Shown here: piece after piece, positions 36,988-46,195 of the stretch
Numbering within the stretch: the first letter of the stretch is position 1
How the letters are laid out: the number at the start of each line of letters is the position of its first letter
Assembly: GCF_025717535.1 (NCBI RefSeq)
Contig: NZ_JAJIRO010000002.1
Coordinates: 62,001 to 126,000, forward strand
From: Paucibacter sp. Y2R2-4
Lineage (GTDB): Bacteria > Pseudomonadota > Gammaproteobacteria > Burkholderiales > Burkholderiaceae_C
Length of the DNA stretch: 64,000 nt
Direction: 5' to 3'
Made by a program: the position numbers and the translations under genes
Notes under the pieces: model-generated
What the model was told of the DNA's origin: nothing
The model's database searches: none
What the model saw: only the letters and a program-made list of their open reading frames with translations

Positions 36988-39096
36988 TCAGCCGGTGAAA
37001 GAGCCGCCTTCGGCGACCAGACGGGCCAGCAGCGGCGCGGGCTCCCAGAACTTCGCGTCATCCAGCGGGTTCTTGGCAAAGCGCTTCATCGCCTGCAGCA
37101 CATTGAACAAACCGACCGTGTCGGCGTAGCACATCGGGCCACCGCGCCAGAGCGGGAAGCCGTAGCCGGTCAGGTAGACCATGTCCACGTCTGAGGCCCT
37201 TTGGGCAATGCCCTCCTCCAGCAAACGCGCCCCTTCATTGACCAGGGCAAACACCAAGCGCTGCACGATTTCATCGTCGCTGATGCTGCGCGCGCTGATG
37301 CCCAAAGCCGAGCGGTGCTGAGCCAGCATGTCGGCGACGACGGCCGAAGGCAAGGCCTCACGTTTGCCCTCTATGTAGTCATACCAACCGGCCTGCGTCT
37401 TCTGACCAAAACGACCCAGTTCACACAGTCGATCGGCGCTGGCCGAGTAGCGCAGGCCCGGCTGCTCCTGATAGCGGCGCTTGCGTATCGCCCAGCTGAT
37501 GTCATTGCCGGCCAGGTCCGACATGCGGAACGGCCCCATGGCAAAACCAAACTTCTCCAAAGCGCGATCCACCTGGCTGGGGCTGCAGCCCTCGTCCAGC
37601 AAGAAGCCGGCCTGACGGAAATACTGCTCGATCATGCGGTTGCCGATGAAGCCGTCGCACACGCCCGAGACCACCGCCGTCTTGCGGATCTTCTTGGCCA
37701 AGGCCATCACCGTGGCCAAGACATCCTTGGCCGTCGCCGCACCGCGCACCACTTCCAAGAGCTTCATCACATTGGCCGGGCTGAAGAAATGCAAGCCCAG
37801 CACGTCTTGCGGACGCTGGGTGAACTGGGCGATGGTGTTGATGTCCAACGTGGAGGTGTTGCTGGCCAGAATGGCGCCGGGCTTCATCACCGCATCCAGC
37901 TGTTTGAACACCGCCTCTTTGACGCCCATCTCTTCAAACACCGCCTCGATCACCAGATCGGCCTGGGCGATGTCGGCATAGTTCAGCGTGCTGCTGAGCA
38001 GGCCCATGCGCTGCTGGAACTTATCTTCCTTCAGCTTGCCCTTTTTGACCTGGGCTTCGTAGTTTTTTCGGATGGTGGCCAGGCCACGGTCCAAGGCGTC
38101 CTGCTGGGTTTCCAAAATGATAACGGGGATGCCGGCATTCAAGAAGTTCATGCTGATGCCGCCACCCATGGTGCCCGCGCCGATGACGGCGACGCGCTCA
38201 ATCTTGCGAAGCGGTGTGTCGCTGGGCACATCGGCAATCTTGCTGGCGGCGCGCTCGGCAAAAAACGCATGGCGCAGCGCCTTGGACTCAGGCGTCATCA
38301 TCAGCGCGGCAAAGCCTTCGCGCTCGGCCCGGATGCCGTCGTCGAACTTCATCGTCACCGAGGCGGCCACGGCCTCCAGACAGCGCAGTGGGGCCGGGAA
38401 GTTGCGGCTTTGTGCGCCCACCATATTGCGTGCGAATTGGAAGTAAGCCTGCGGGTCGACTTGTGGGTCTGTCAGTTGAGCCTTCAAGTCACGCACCCGT
38501 GGCAAAGGCCGCTGCTGCGCCACTTCAGCCGCAAAAGCCAGCGCCTCCTCCAGCAGGTCGCCCTTTGCCATCCGGTGAAAGAGCTGTTGGCCCGGCACCT
38601 GAGCCAGCAACTCGCTGAGCACCGGCTCGCCGCTGACGATCATGTTCAGCGCCGGCTCCACGCCCAAAGCGCGCGGCAGGCGCTGCGTACCGCCCGCGCC
38701 GGGCAGCAGGCCGAGCTTGACTTCAGGCAGCGCGACTTTGGTGCCGGCCGCAGCGATGCGGTAGTGGCAGGCCAAGGCCAACTCCAAACCGCCGCCCATG
38801 CAGACCGTGTGAATGGCCGCAACCACGGGCTTGGCACAGGCTTCCACCAGCAAGACCAAGCTCAGCAGATTGGGTTCCGCCAAGGCCTTGGGGCTGCCGA
38901 ACTCCTTGATGTCGGCCCCGCCCGAAAACGCGGCGCCTGCGCCGGTGATGACCAGAGCCTGCACGGCCGCGTCGGCCTCGGCTTGCTCAATGGCCGCGGC
39001 CACGGCTTGGCGGGTGGCCAAACCCAGGCCATTGACCGGCGGATTGTTCAAAGTGATCACGGCCACCGGGCCGCGAACTTGGTAGCTGGCTGTCAT
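36988..39096 (-). CDS. Bifunctional enoyl-CoA hydratase / 3-hydroxyacyl-CoA dehydrogenase
   Basis: FadB/FadJ-type multifunctional enzyme of 702 residues. The N-terminal crotonase half has [25 protein letters not shown] and [20 protein letters not shown]. The dehydrogenase half has the NAD motif [18 protein letters not shown] and the catalytic His in [15 protein letters not shown]. The C-terminal domain follows. The start is the ATG at 39096 behind GGGGAC. It is the first gene of the operon with thiolase, thioesterase, acyl-CoA dehydrogenase and a small membrane protein. A palindromic operator lies about 90 bp upstream. Confidence 0.94.
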   Translation of the reverse strand: MTASYQVRGPVAVITLNNPPVNGLGLATRQAVAAAIEQAEADAAVQALVITGAGAAFSGGADIKEFGSPKALAEPNLLSLVLLVEACAKPVVAAIHTVCMGGGLELALACHYRIAAAGTKVALPEVKLGLLPGAGGTQRLPRALGVEPALNMIVSGEPVLSELLAQVPGQQLFHRMAKGDLLEEALAFAAEVAQQRPLPRVRDLKAQLTDPQVDPQAYFQFARNMVGAQSRNFPAPLRCLEAVAASVTMKFDDGIRAEREGFAALMMTPESKALRHAFFAERAASKIADVPSDTPLRKIERVAVIGAGTMGGGISMNFLNAGIPVIILETQQDALDRGLATIRKNYEAQVKKGKLKEDKFQQRMGLLSSTLNYADIAQADLVIEAVFEEMGVKEAVFKQLDAVMKPGAILASNTSTLDINTIAQFTQRPQDVLGLHFFSPANVMKLLEVVRGAATAKDVLATVMALAKKIRKTAVVSGVCDGFIGNRMIEQYFRQAGFLLDEGCSPSQVDRALEKFGFAMGPFRMSDLAGNDISWAIRKRRYQEQPGLRYSASADRLCELGRFGQKTQAGWYDYIEGKREALPSAVVADMLAQHRSALGISARSISDDEIVQRLVFALVNEGARLLEEGIAQRASDVDMVYLTGYGFPLWRGGPMCYADTVGLFNVLQAMKRFAKNPLDDAKFWEPAPLLARLVAEGGSFTG

Positions 39097-39187
39097 GCGC
39101 TGAAGTCCCCACAGATTGAATGACGATGGCTGGGCCATCGAACACCAAGGCAGTGAGGCTCGCGCCCAGAACTGCCCTGCAAAAATA

Positions 39188-39206
39188 GAACGATCGTTCG
39201 ATTCTA
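39188..39206 (-). promoter_or_regulatory. TetR-type operator and -10 of the beta-oxidation operon
   Basis: A perfect 12-bp palindrome, GAACGATCGTTC, at 39188-39199 lies immediately downstream of TAGAAT (39201-39206), so a repressor would cover the transcription start. Similar palindromes bind TetR-family fatty-acid regulators in betaproteobacteria; the regulator gene is not in the window. Confidence 0.55.
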
Positions 39207-39280
39207 GGCAGCAATCAGGCGGCAAAGATGTCCCAGCCGTGACAGCTGGGGTTTATGCGGAGCTCCAGCGAGACCCGAAC

Positions 39281-40780
39281 TCAGGCGTCCAGCCCTAACT
39301 CTTGAATTTTGCGGGTGATGGTGTTGCGACCAATGCCCAGCTTTTGTGCCGCCTCGATGCGGCGCCCACGGGTCAGCTCCAGCGCGGCCAAGATCAGACT
39401 GGCCTCAAAGCGGCGCGTCAAAACATCCCAAACATCGGGCTCACCGGCAGCCAACAAGCGCCGTGCCTCGCGCGCCATTTCGGCCACCCAGGCGTCCGGG
39501 CCCGCACCAAAGCTGGGCATCACCGCCGCCACCGCGCTGGCTTGTGGCGCCGTGCTGCTTGCAGCGCTGCGGGACAGATCCGGCTCCTCCACCAAGGCCA
39601 GATCGACGGGCAGATTCGCAGCCGTGGGCTGCAGCAATTCCTGCGGCAAATCCTTGGCCTCGACCATCTGGCTGGGCGCCATCACGCTGAGCCAGTGGCA
39701 GATGTTTTCCAACTGCCGCACATTGCCGGGGAAGTCAAAACTGGTCAGCTGCGCCAAGGCGGCGTCGCTCAGGCGCTTGGCCTCCACGCCCAACTCGGCG
39801 GCACTGCGCTGCAAGAAGAAGCGCGCCAGCACCGGGATGTCTTCGCGGCGCTCGCGCAGCGCCGGCAGGCGCAGGCGAATCACATTCAGGCGGTGGAACA
39901 AGTCTTCACGAAACGCGCCTTGGCGCACCCGTGCTTCCAGATTTTGGTGGGTGGCTGCGATCACCCGCACGTTGCTGCGCAAAGGGCTGTGGCCGCCGAC
40001 GCGGTAGAACTGGCCATCGGACAAGACCCGAAGCAGCCGGGTCTGCAACTCCAGCGGCATATCGCCGATTTCGTCCAAGAACAAGGTGCCGCCATCGGCT
40101 TGCTCAAAACGCCCGCGCCGGGTCGCTTGCGCGCCAGTGAAGGCGCCACGCTCATGGCCGAAGAGCTCGCTCTCGAGCAAATCCTTGGGGATGGCAGCCG
40201 TGTTGATGGCAACGAAGGGGCCTTCGGCGCGCGGGCTGTGCTTGTGCAGCGCGCGCGCCACCAACTCCTTGCCCGAGCCCGATTCGCCGGTGATCAAGAC
40301 CGTCACATGGCTTTGGCTCAAGCGCCCAATGGCGCGAAACACATCTTGCATGGCCGGGGCCTGGCCCAGCATCTCGGGCACCTCGGCTGCCGACTCTTCG
40401 CCCTGGGCTTCTTCGCGCTGGCTTTCTTCTTGAGCGCGCCGAATCAGCTCCACCGCGCGCGGCAAATCAAAGGGCTTGGGCAGGTACTCGAAGGCGCCAC
40501 CTTGGAAGGCGGAGACCGCGCTGTCCAGGTCGGAATAGGCCGTCATGATGATGACAGGCAGCTGCGGCAGCCGCGCCTTCACCTTGGCGAGCAAGTCAAG
40601 ACCTGACCCCCCGGGCATGCGGATGTCGGAGACCAAGACCTGCGGACTGTCTTCGTCCAAGGCCGCCAGCAGATCGCGCGCATTGCTGAAGCAGCGCACC
40701 GGTAGGCCCTCGCGGGTGAGCGCTTTCTCCAGCACGAAGCGGATGGAATGGTCGTCGTCTACAACCCAGATCGATTTCAT
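39281..40780 (-). CDS. ntrC: Nitrogen regulation protein NR(I), sigma-54 activator
   Basis: Response regulator of 499 residues. The receiver domain has D52 in SDIRMPG with acidic residues D8-D10 and the conserved Lys in LPKPFD. The AAA+ domain has the Walker A motif GESGSGKE and GAFTGA, which contacts sigma-54. A long linker is followed by the Fis-type HTH at the C-terminus (GRRIEAAQKLGIGRNTITRKIQELGL). It is phosphorylated by NtrB, 44 nt upstream, and activates nitrogen-limitation promoters such as the candidate one in front of glnA. Confidence 0.97.
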   Translation of the reverse strand: MKSIWVVDDDHSIRFVLEKALTREGLPVRCFSNARDLLAALDEDSPQVLVSDIRMPGGSGLDLLAKVKARLPQLPVIIMTAYSDLDSAVSAFQGGAFEYLPKPFDLPRAVELIRRAQEESQREEAQGEESAAEVPEMLGQAPAMQDVFRAIGRLSQSHVTVLITGESGSGKELVARALHKHSPRAEGPFVAINTAAIPKDLLESELFGHERGAFTGAQATRRGRFEQADGGTLFLDEIGDMPLELQTRLLRVLSDGQFYRVGGHSPLRSNVRVIAATHQNLEARVRQGAFREDLFHRLNVIRLRLPALRERREDIPVLARFFLQRSAAELGVEAKRLSDAALAQLTSFDFPGNVRQLENICHWLSVMAPSQMVEAKDLPQELLQPTAANLPVDLALVEEPDLSRSAASSTAPQASAVAAVMPSFGAGPDAWVAEMAREARRLLAAGEPDVWDVLTRRFEASLILAALELTRGRRIEAAQKLGIGRNTITRKIQELGLDA

Positions 40781-40824
40781 GCAAAGGCTTCCAAAGGCAA
40801 TTCAGCGCGTCTGACTTGCCCGGT

Positions 40825-41937
40825 TCAGGGCAAGGGCAAAGTCAATCGAAAATCCGTTCGGCCCGGTTCACTCTCACAGTCCAACATGCCTTGATGCTGC
40901 TGGGCGATGGTCTGCGACAGCGTGAGGCCCAAACCCGAGCCGCCATCTCGCCCCGACACCAGCGGGTAAAAGATGCGATCGCGAATTTCGGCCGGCACCC
41001 CGGGGCCGTTGTCCTCCACATGCAATTCCAATGCCAGGCGCCAGCGCTGCTTGCCAATGGTGACCTGGCGGGCCACACGGGTGCGCAGGCGGATGCAAGC
41101 CGGGTCTTCGGCATCGGCCTCGGCAATGCGCGCTTGCAGCGCCTGCGCCGCGTTCTGCACAATGTTCAAGACTGCTTGAATCAGCTGTTCGCGATCGCCC
41201 CGGAAATCGGGCAGCGAGGTGTCGTAGTCTCGAATGACCTTCAATCCACGCGGATACTCCACCAAGATCAGCGCCCTCACCCGCTCGCAAACTTCGTGGA
41301 TATTGACGTCGCCCAAGACCGGCGCATGGCGGTGCGGCGCCAGCAAGCGATCGACCAGCGACTGCAGCCGGTCCACCTCATGAATGATGACCTGGGTGTA
41401 CTCGGCCAACTCGGGGCCCAGCTCGGTCGGTGCCAACTCCATGGCCAGCAACTGGGCCGCGCCGCGAATGCCGCCCAGCGGGTTCTTGATCTCATGGGCC
41501 AGATTGCGGGTCAGCTCCTTGGTGGCCTGCACCTGATCGAGCGTGCGCTCTTCGCGGTCTTGGCGGTTTTGCTGCGCGTTCTCGATCAACTCGACCAGCA
41601 CCTGCGAGTCCGAGTCCATTTGGGACACGATCACATGCACCGGCAGCAAATCTTCAAATGGCCGGCCGGCGCGGCGCAACATGGCGTCAAAGCGGCTGCT
41701 TGAATACGCATTGCGAGCCACGCCGCGCACCGTGTCGCTCAGGCGGCTGGCATCGGCAAACCAGTCGTAGAGATTGCTGCGCTCCACCGCACGTCGCGAC
41801 AGCCGCATCACATTCTCAAAAGCCGCATTCGCGAACAGACATTCGCCGTCGGGCTTGACCACCGCGACCATGGTGGCCAGGGTGTCAAAGGCATCAAAAG
41901 CGCTGTGGGATGCGGGCAGTGCTCGGGTCTCGCTCAT
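40825..41937 (-). CDS. ntrB: Nitrogen sensor histidine kinase NtrB
   Basis: Cytoplasmic two-component kinase of 370 residues. The N-terminal PAS domain covers about residues 15-125. The H-box LTRNLAHEIKNPLGGIRGAAQLL puts the phosphorylated His at 148. The kinase domain shows N-box NIVQNAAQA, VEDNGPGV and GGSGLGL. Its activity is normally controlled by PII. It lies 45 nt downstream of the DUF4124-like gene. Confidence 0.96.
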   Translation of the reverse strand: MSETRALPASHSAFDAFDTLATMVAVVKPDGECLFANAAFENVMRLSRRAVERSNLYDWFADASRLSDTVRGVARNAYSSSRFDAMLRRAGRPFEDLLPVHVIVSQMDSDSQVLVELIENAQQNRQDREERTLDQVQATKELTRNLAHEIKNPLGGIRGAAQLLAMELAPTELGPELAEYTQVIIHEVDRLQSLVDRLLAPHRHAPVLGDVNIHEVCERVRALILVEYPRGLKVIRDYDTSLPDFRGDREQLIQAVLNIVQNAAQALQARIAEADAEDPACIRLRTRVARQVTIGKQRWRLALELHVEDNGPGVPAEIRDRIFYPLVSGRDGGSGLGLTLSQTIAQQHQGMLDCESEPGRTDFRLTLPLP

Positions 41938-41982
41938 GGTGTCTAGGCCTCAAGCCCCAACACCTGCGCGGTGCGAGGGCCG

Positions 41983-42513
41983 TCAAGGCAATTTGCTGAT
42001 CTCGCGCTTGAGCGCTTGAACATCGGTTTCTTGGCGCACGATGCTGGCCTTGAGCTCAGCCATGCGGTCCAGGTATTTTTGATAGTTGCGCTCATCGCCG
42101 CGCCGCTCGGCCGCGCCGCCTGCGTACTCGCGCTGCAAAGACGCGAGGCGATCTTCGGCCTCACGCAACTCGGCTTCCAGCACTCGTCGACGTTCGCCGT
42201 CACGGGACTTTTGTTGATTGGGGTCGATGCGCCCCTCGCCGCTGCCGCGCGCTGCATCACCTGCCCCCGCCGGCGGCGCCGAGGCATTCGGACGCGCACG
42301 CGGTGGCGCTTGCAGCACCGTGATAGGCGTGCCCTCGATGGAGCGACAGCCTTTGTCCTGCGCCTCTTTGGCCGACAAGGCGTCGGTGTAAAGCACCGGC
42401 GGGCCTGGGCAGCGATAGACGGTGGACTGGGCCACAGCCGTGCCGCTTTGCGCCGCCAGCAAGACCAGCGCGGCCAACAAGCTCAATCGTGAGGTACGGA
42501 GTCGGATCAGCAT
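41983..42513 (-). CDS. DUF4124-like exported protein
   Basis: A 176-residue protein starting at the ATG at 42513. The signal peptide ends at TAVAQS. A short domain follows with Cys residues (YRCPGPPVLYTDALSAKEAQDKGCRSIEG), the DUF4124 pattern. Then come a low-complexity Pro/Ala/Gly segment and a predicted coiled coil (RRRVLEAELREAEDRLASLQREY...). It sits between glnA and ntrB, beyond the glnA terminator, in the same direction as ntrBC. Function unknown. Confidence 0.8.
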   Translation of the reverse strand: MLIRLRTSRLSLLAALVLLAAQSGTAVAQSTVYRCPGPPVLYTDALSAKEAQDKGCRSIEGTPITVLQAPPRARPNASAPPAGAGDAARGSGEGRIDPNQQKSRDGERRRVLEAELREAEDRLASLQREYAGGAAERRGDERNYQKYLDRMAELKASIVRQETDVQALKREISKLP

Positions 42514-42600
42514 GGCGGCATTGTGGCGTATCGCGCGCCACAGCAGCACGCAAATAGGCGCTCTTTGCAGCCCCAATGTCGAACATCGCTTTGCCGCGCC

Positions 42601-42630
42601 CAAAGAAAAGGGACGACCGAAGTCGTCCCT
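42601..42630 (-). terminator. Intrinsic terminator of glnA
   Basis: AGGGACGAC-TTCG-GTCGTCCCT (9 bp with a UUCG-type tetraloop), followed by TTTCTTT on the minus strand, 61 nt after the glnA stop. It separates glnA from the DUF4124-ntrB-ntrC unit. Confidence 0.9.
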
Positions 42631-42690
42631 GGTTCGCGCCTTGCAGGCCGAGCGACGTCACGTGAGATTCACGCACGCCGCTCACCGGCA

Positions 42691-44106
42691 TTACAGCGAG
42701 TAATACATATCGAATTCGACCGGGTGCGTGGCCATGCGCAGACGGGTCACTTCCTGCATCTTCAACTCGATGTAGGCATCCAGATAGGCATCGGTGAACA
42801 CGCCACCCTTGGTCAAGAACGCGCGATCCTTGTCCAGGGCTTCCAGAGCCTGGTCCAGGCTGTGGCAGACGGTCGGCACCAATGCGTCTTCTTCCGGCGG
42901 CAGGTGGTACAGATCCTTGGTGGCGGCTTCGCCCGGATGGATCTTGTTTTCCACGCCGTCCAGACCGGCCATCAGCAGCGCTGCGAAGCACAGGTAGGGG
43001 TTGGCCGATGGATCGGGGAAGCGCGCCTCAACACGGCGACCCTTGGGGTTAGCCACGTAAGGAATGCGGATCGACGCCGAGCGGTTCTTGGCCGAGTAAG
43101 CCAACTTCACCGGGGCTTCGTAGCCAGGCACCAGACGCTTGTACGAGTTGGTACCGGGGTTGGTGATGGCGTTCAGCGCGCGAGCATGCTTGATGATGCC
43201 GCCGATGTAGTACAGAGCGAAGTCAGACAGACCGGCATAGCCGTCGCCAGCAAACAGGTTCTTGCCGTCCTTCCAGACCGACTGGTGCACGTGCATGCCG
43301 GAACCGTTGTCGCCAACGATAGGCTTGGGCATGAAGGTCGCGGTCTTGCCGTAGGCGTGAGCGACGTTTTGCACCACATACTTTTGCAGCTGGGTCCAGT
43401 CAGCGCGCTGCACCAGCGAGCTGAAACGGGTGCCGATTTCCATTTGGCCGGCGTTGGCCACTTCATGGTGATGCACTTCAACCGGGATGCCCAGTTGCTC
43501 CAAGATCAGGCACATTTCCGAGCGCATGTCTTGGCCGCTGTCGACCGGAGGCACGGGGAAATAGCCGCCCTTGACGGTCGGGCGATAGCCGGAGTTGCCG
43601 TGCTCGTATTCCTTGCCGGTGTTCCAAGCGGCTTCTTCAGATTCGATCTTGAAGAAGGAGCCGGACATGTCATTGCCCCAGCGGATCGAGTCGAAGATGA
43701 AGAATTCTGGCTCGGGACCGAAGTAGGCGGTGTCGCCCAGGCCGGAAGACTTCAGATAGGCTTCAGCGCGCTTGGCCAGCGAACGCGGATCGCGCTCATA
43801 GGCCTTGCCGTCGGCCGGGTCGACCACGTCGCAAGACAGGATCAGGGTCGGCTCTTCGAAGAAGGGGTCGATGTTGGCGGTGTTCGGATCGGGCATCAAG
43901 AGCATGTCCGAAGCTTCAATGCCCTTCCAGCCGGCGATCGAGGAGCCGTCAAATGCGTGGCCCGACACGAACTTGTCTTCGTCGAAGTGCGAGACGGGCA
44001 CGGTCACGTGCTGCTCTTTGCCACGGGTATCGGTGAAGCGGAAGTCAACGAACTTGACTTCGTTCTCTTTCACCATCTTGATCACGTCTGCGACGGTCTT
44101 GGCCAT
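42691..44106 (-). CDS. glnA: Glutamine synthetase, type I
   Basis: Dodecameric glutamine synthetase of 471 residues that combines ammonia and glutamate. The beta-grasp domain is followed by the catalytic domain ([21 protein letters not shown]). The adenylylation Tyr is Y400 in [10 protein letters not shown], so it is probably modified by GlnE. The start is the ATG at 44106 after AGGAG with a 6-nt spacer; the in-frame TTG at 44109 is less likely. A sigma-54-type promoter lies about 85 nt upstream. Confidence 0.98.
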   Translation of the reverse strand: MAKTVADVIKMVKENEVKFVDFRFTDTRGKEQHVTVPVSHFDEDKFVSGHAFDGSSIAGWKGIEASDMLLMPDPNTANIDPFFEEPTLILSCDVVDPADGKAYERDPRSLAKRAEAYLKSSGLGDTAYFGPEPEFFIFDSIRWGNDMSGSFFKIESEEAAWNTGKEYEHGNSGYRPTVKGGYFPVPPVDSGQDMRSEMCLILEQLGIPVEVHHHEVANAGQMEIGTRFSSLVQRADWTQLQKYVVQNVAHAYGKTATFMPKPIVGDNGSGMHVHQSVWKDGKNLFAGDGYAGLSDFALYYIGGIIKHARALNAITNPGTNSYKRLVPGYEAPVKLAYSAKNRSASIRIPYVANPKGRRVEARFPDPSANPYLCFAALLMAGLDGVENKIHPGEAATKDLYHLPPEEDALVPTVCHSLDQALEALDKDRAFLTKGGVFTDAYLDAYIELKMQEVTRLRMATHPVEFDMYYSL

Positions 44107-44190
44107 CAAAAACTCCTAGCGGGAAAAACTTTTGGGGACTCGAATGAATTCGGCACGCGCCGCGTCTTTAGGCGTCGCGATCTAGAACAA

Positions 44191-44207
44191 GCACTTTGTG
44201 TGCCAAC
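44191..44207 (-). promoter_or_regulatory. Candidate sigma-54 promoter of glnA
   Basis: TTGGCAC-N5-GTGC on the minus strand has GG at -24 and GC at -12 with the required 10 nt between them, and lies about 85-100 nt upstream of the glnA ATG. This fits nitrogen-controlled glnA transcription by the NtrB-NtrC pair encoded just downstream. Confidence 0.7.
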
Positions 44208-44332
44208 TTAAGACCAGCCACTGCGGCTCGTCTAAAAATCTGCACCAAAGCTGCGCTACACCGCCTTCCATCGAGCAGGCGGGCGAATTATGGCGCCGCC
44301 CAGCGGCGCGCAACAGCGTTTGAGATCAAGTT

Positions 44333-44350
44333 CGCACCCTTTTGGGTCTG
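44333..44350. promoter_or_regulatory. Candidate NtrC enhancer site
   Basis: CGCACC-N6-GGTCTG resembles the NtrC dyad TGCACC-N6-GGTGCA, matching 8 of 12 arm bases, about 155 bp upstream of the predicted transcription start. A half-site TGCACCA lies at 44241-44247. Confidence 0.35.
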
Positions 44351-44373
44351 AAGCTATGTAAAAACAGGAGACC

Positions 44374-45168
44374 TTATCGCACCATTTCGGTGCTTATTGA
44401 TGCACCAAACTCGATCACGCCCGATTTCAGTGCGCCGTAAGCCGCATCCAGTTGCGCGGCCTCGCCTTTCACGCCCAACTCGATATGGCGACCCCATTGC
44501 GGATGATCGACGCTGGGCAGGCTGAAGACCTTGATGCCCGGAAAATCGTTCTCCACCGCCTCCATCAAGGGGGTCAGGCTGGCCTCCATCGCACCCTTCA
44601 CGATCAAGGACTTCTCTTGCACGCCGCGCACCCGATGCAGATCGGCATGCTTGTGGTCCAGCACCCAGGCCATCATCGGGTGGGCCATGACCGGAAAGCC
44701 CGGCACAAAATAAACCGAGCCATAAGAGAAGCCCGGAATTTTGTTGAAGGGATTGGGCACGATCTCGGCGTCTTTCGGAAACACCCCCATCTCCAGCCGA
44801 CGCAAGGTATCGGGATGATCCGGGTCCACCGTCTCGCCCTTTTCCGCCGCCATATCGCAGATACGCTGCCAAATCAGTTGCCGAGCTTGCGGGTGCAGGG
44901 CCAGGTCTTGCCCCAGCGCGGCAGCTGCGGCCTGGCGGGTGTGATCATCCGGCGTAGCGCCAATGCCGCCGCAGCTGATCACCAAGTCACCGCTGGCAAA
45001 GGCTTGCTGCAGCTGAGCGGTGATGTGTTCGCGGTCATCACCCAGGTATTGCGCCCAATCCAGACTCATGCCCCGCTCGGCCAGCAATTCGATGAAGGCG
45101 CTCAGATGCTTGTCTTGGCGCTTGCCGGACAAGATTTCGTCGCCAATGATGATCAAACCAATTTTCAT
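44374..45168 (-). CDS. CinA-like molybdopterin-binding-domain protein
   Basis: A 264-residue protein with the MoaB/CinA N-terminal domain (GDEILSGKRQDKHL, VISCGGIGATPDDHTRQAAA, FVPGFPVMAHPM). The C-terminal nicotinamide amidase domain of full CinA is missing, which is common. I chose the ATG at 45168 (MKIGLIIIGDEIL); a GTG at 45174 is possible. The family has roles in pyridine-nucleotide turnover, but the function of the short form is uncertain. It lies 18 nt downstream of the EI24-family gene. Confidence 0.87.
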   Translation of the reverse strand: MKIGLIIIGDEILSGKRQDKHLSAFIELLAERGMSLDWAQYLGDDREHITAQLQQAFASGDLVISCGGIGATPDDHTRQAAAAALGQDLALHPQARQLIWQRICDMAAEKGETVDPDHPDTLRRLEMGVFPKDAEIVPNPFNKIPGFSYGSVYFVPGFPVMAHPMMAWVLDHKHADLHRVRGVQEKSLIVKGAMEASLTPLMEAVENDFPGIKVFSLPSVDHPQWGRHIELGVKGEAAQLDAAYGALKSGVIEFGASISTEMVR

Positions 45169-45186
45169 GTCCACACTTTCAAAAGC

Positions 45187-46083
45187 TCAAGGCAAGGGCG
45201 GGAATGGCGGCAAGGGCGCCGGAGGCGACTGCAGCACTTCATCCACTGTAGGCAAGCTGGGCGGGGTGGGCGCCACCCGCTGCTGACGCATCTCCTGCAA
45301 AGCGGCCAGGCAATAGTGAGTGAACCACAAGGTGGAGAAAGCAAACACCAGGGTGTAGAGCCAAATGGAGGCCAAGATCAAAAACGGGGCCAGCGCCACG
45401 GCCATCACCCCAAAGGCCCAGATCGCCGCAGGCGCTGCGCCGAGATAGCCCGTCACCAAACCGAGCAGCAACAAGGGCAGACGGTGAGCGCGCATCAGCT
45501 GGCGGCGCTCGGCCACCGAGGCATGCTCGGCCAGCGCATCAAAGCTGAAGACCTTGTAGCCCAGCCAGCCCCAGATCAAGGGTGGCAAGATCAGCACCAG
45601 CGGAGGGATCAACCAAAACGGCATGCTGACCACCAGGGCGAACAATGCCAACACCGCATGCCAGGCCGACCAGGCCAAAGACTTCCACCAGGGGCCGCCA
45701 TGCTTGCGCTCCAAGCCCATGAAGCGACGGTCAGCCACCAGCTTGACCAGGGTCGGCGTCATCAGCAAAGCCACCAGCAAGAGGCTGAGCACCACGATTA
45801 CCGGCAAAGCCAGGGCCAGCACCAAGAGCGGCGCCAAGACGCTGCGCAAGCCGGAGGCGCCCACATGGTCCAACCAGCCGAGCAAGGTCTCGACCAAACG
45901 CCAAGAGTCCAAGGTACTGCGCACGCCGGATACCGCCGCTTCCCAAAAGAAGTAGCCCAGACCGAAGGCCAGACCGGCCGCCAGCAGCAGCGGCAAGATC
46001 GACAAGGCGATCACGCGTGGGTGCAGGCAGTAAGCGGCAGCGCGCCAGAAGGCGTCACCCACACGACTCATCGAATTGACCAT
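45187..46083 (-). CDS. EI24-domain membrane protein
   Basis: Inner-membrane protein of 298 residues with about six hydrophobic segments, including PRVIALSILPLLLAAGLAFGL and APLLVLALALPVIVVLSLLL. The family (EI24/CysZ-like) includes the sulfate transporter CysZ, but transport by this protein is not shown. The cytoplasmic tail is Pro-rich (PAPLPPFPPLP). Confidence 0.85.
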   Translation of the reverse strand: MVNSMSRVGDAFWRAAAYCLHPRVIALSILPLLLAAGLAFGLGYFFWEAAVSGVRSTLDSWRLVETLLGWLDHVGASGLRSVLAPLLVLALALPVIVVLSLLLVALLMTPTLVKLVADRRFMGLERKHGGPWWKSLAWSAWHAVLALFALVVSMPFWLIPPLVLILPPLIWGWLGYKVFSFDALAEHASVAERRQLMRAHRLPLLLLGLVTGYLGAAPAAIWAFGVMAVALAPFLILASIWLYTLVFAFSTLWFTHYCLAALQEMRQQRVAPTPPSLPTVDEVLQSPPAPLPPFPPLP

Positions 46084-46195
46084 CGATTGCTGTCCTCCGC
46101 TTGTTGTGCGCTCGTTGTTCGCTTGCGTCGCCCAGGGCGAGCGCGGCTATCTTAGCGAGAGCCTGCTTCGCTTGCCGCCTTGCCGCCTTGCGGAA

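Noticed and set aside
37201-39123. Plus-strand frame of about 640 codons opposite the fadB-like gene
   Set aside because: Shadow of a recognised bifunctional enzyme; Gln/His/Arg-rich composition.
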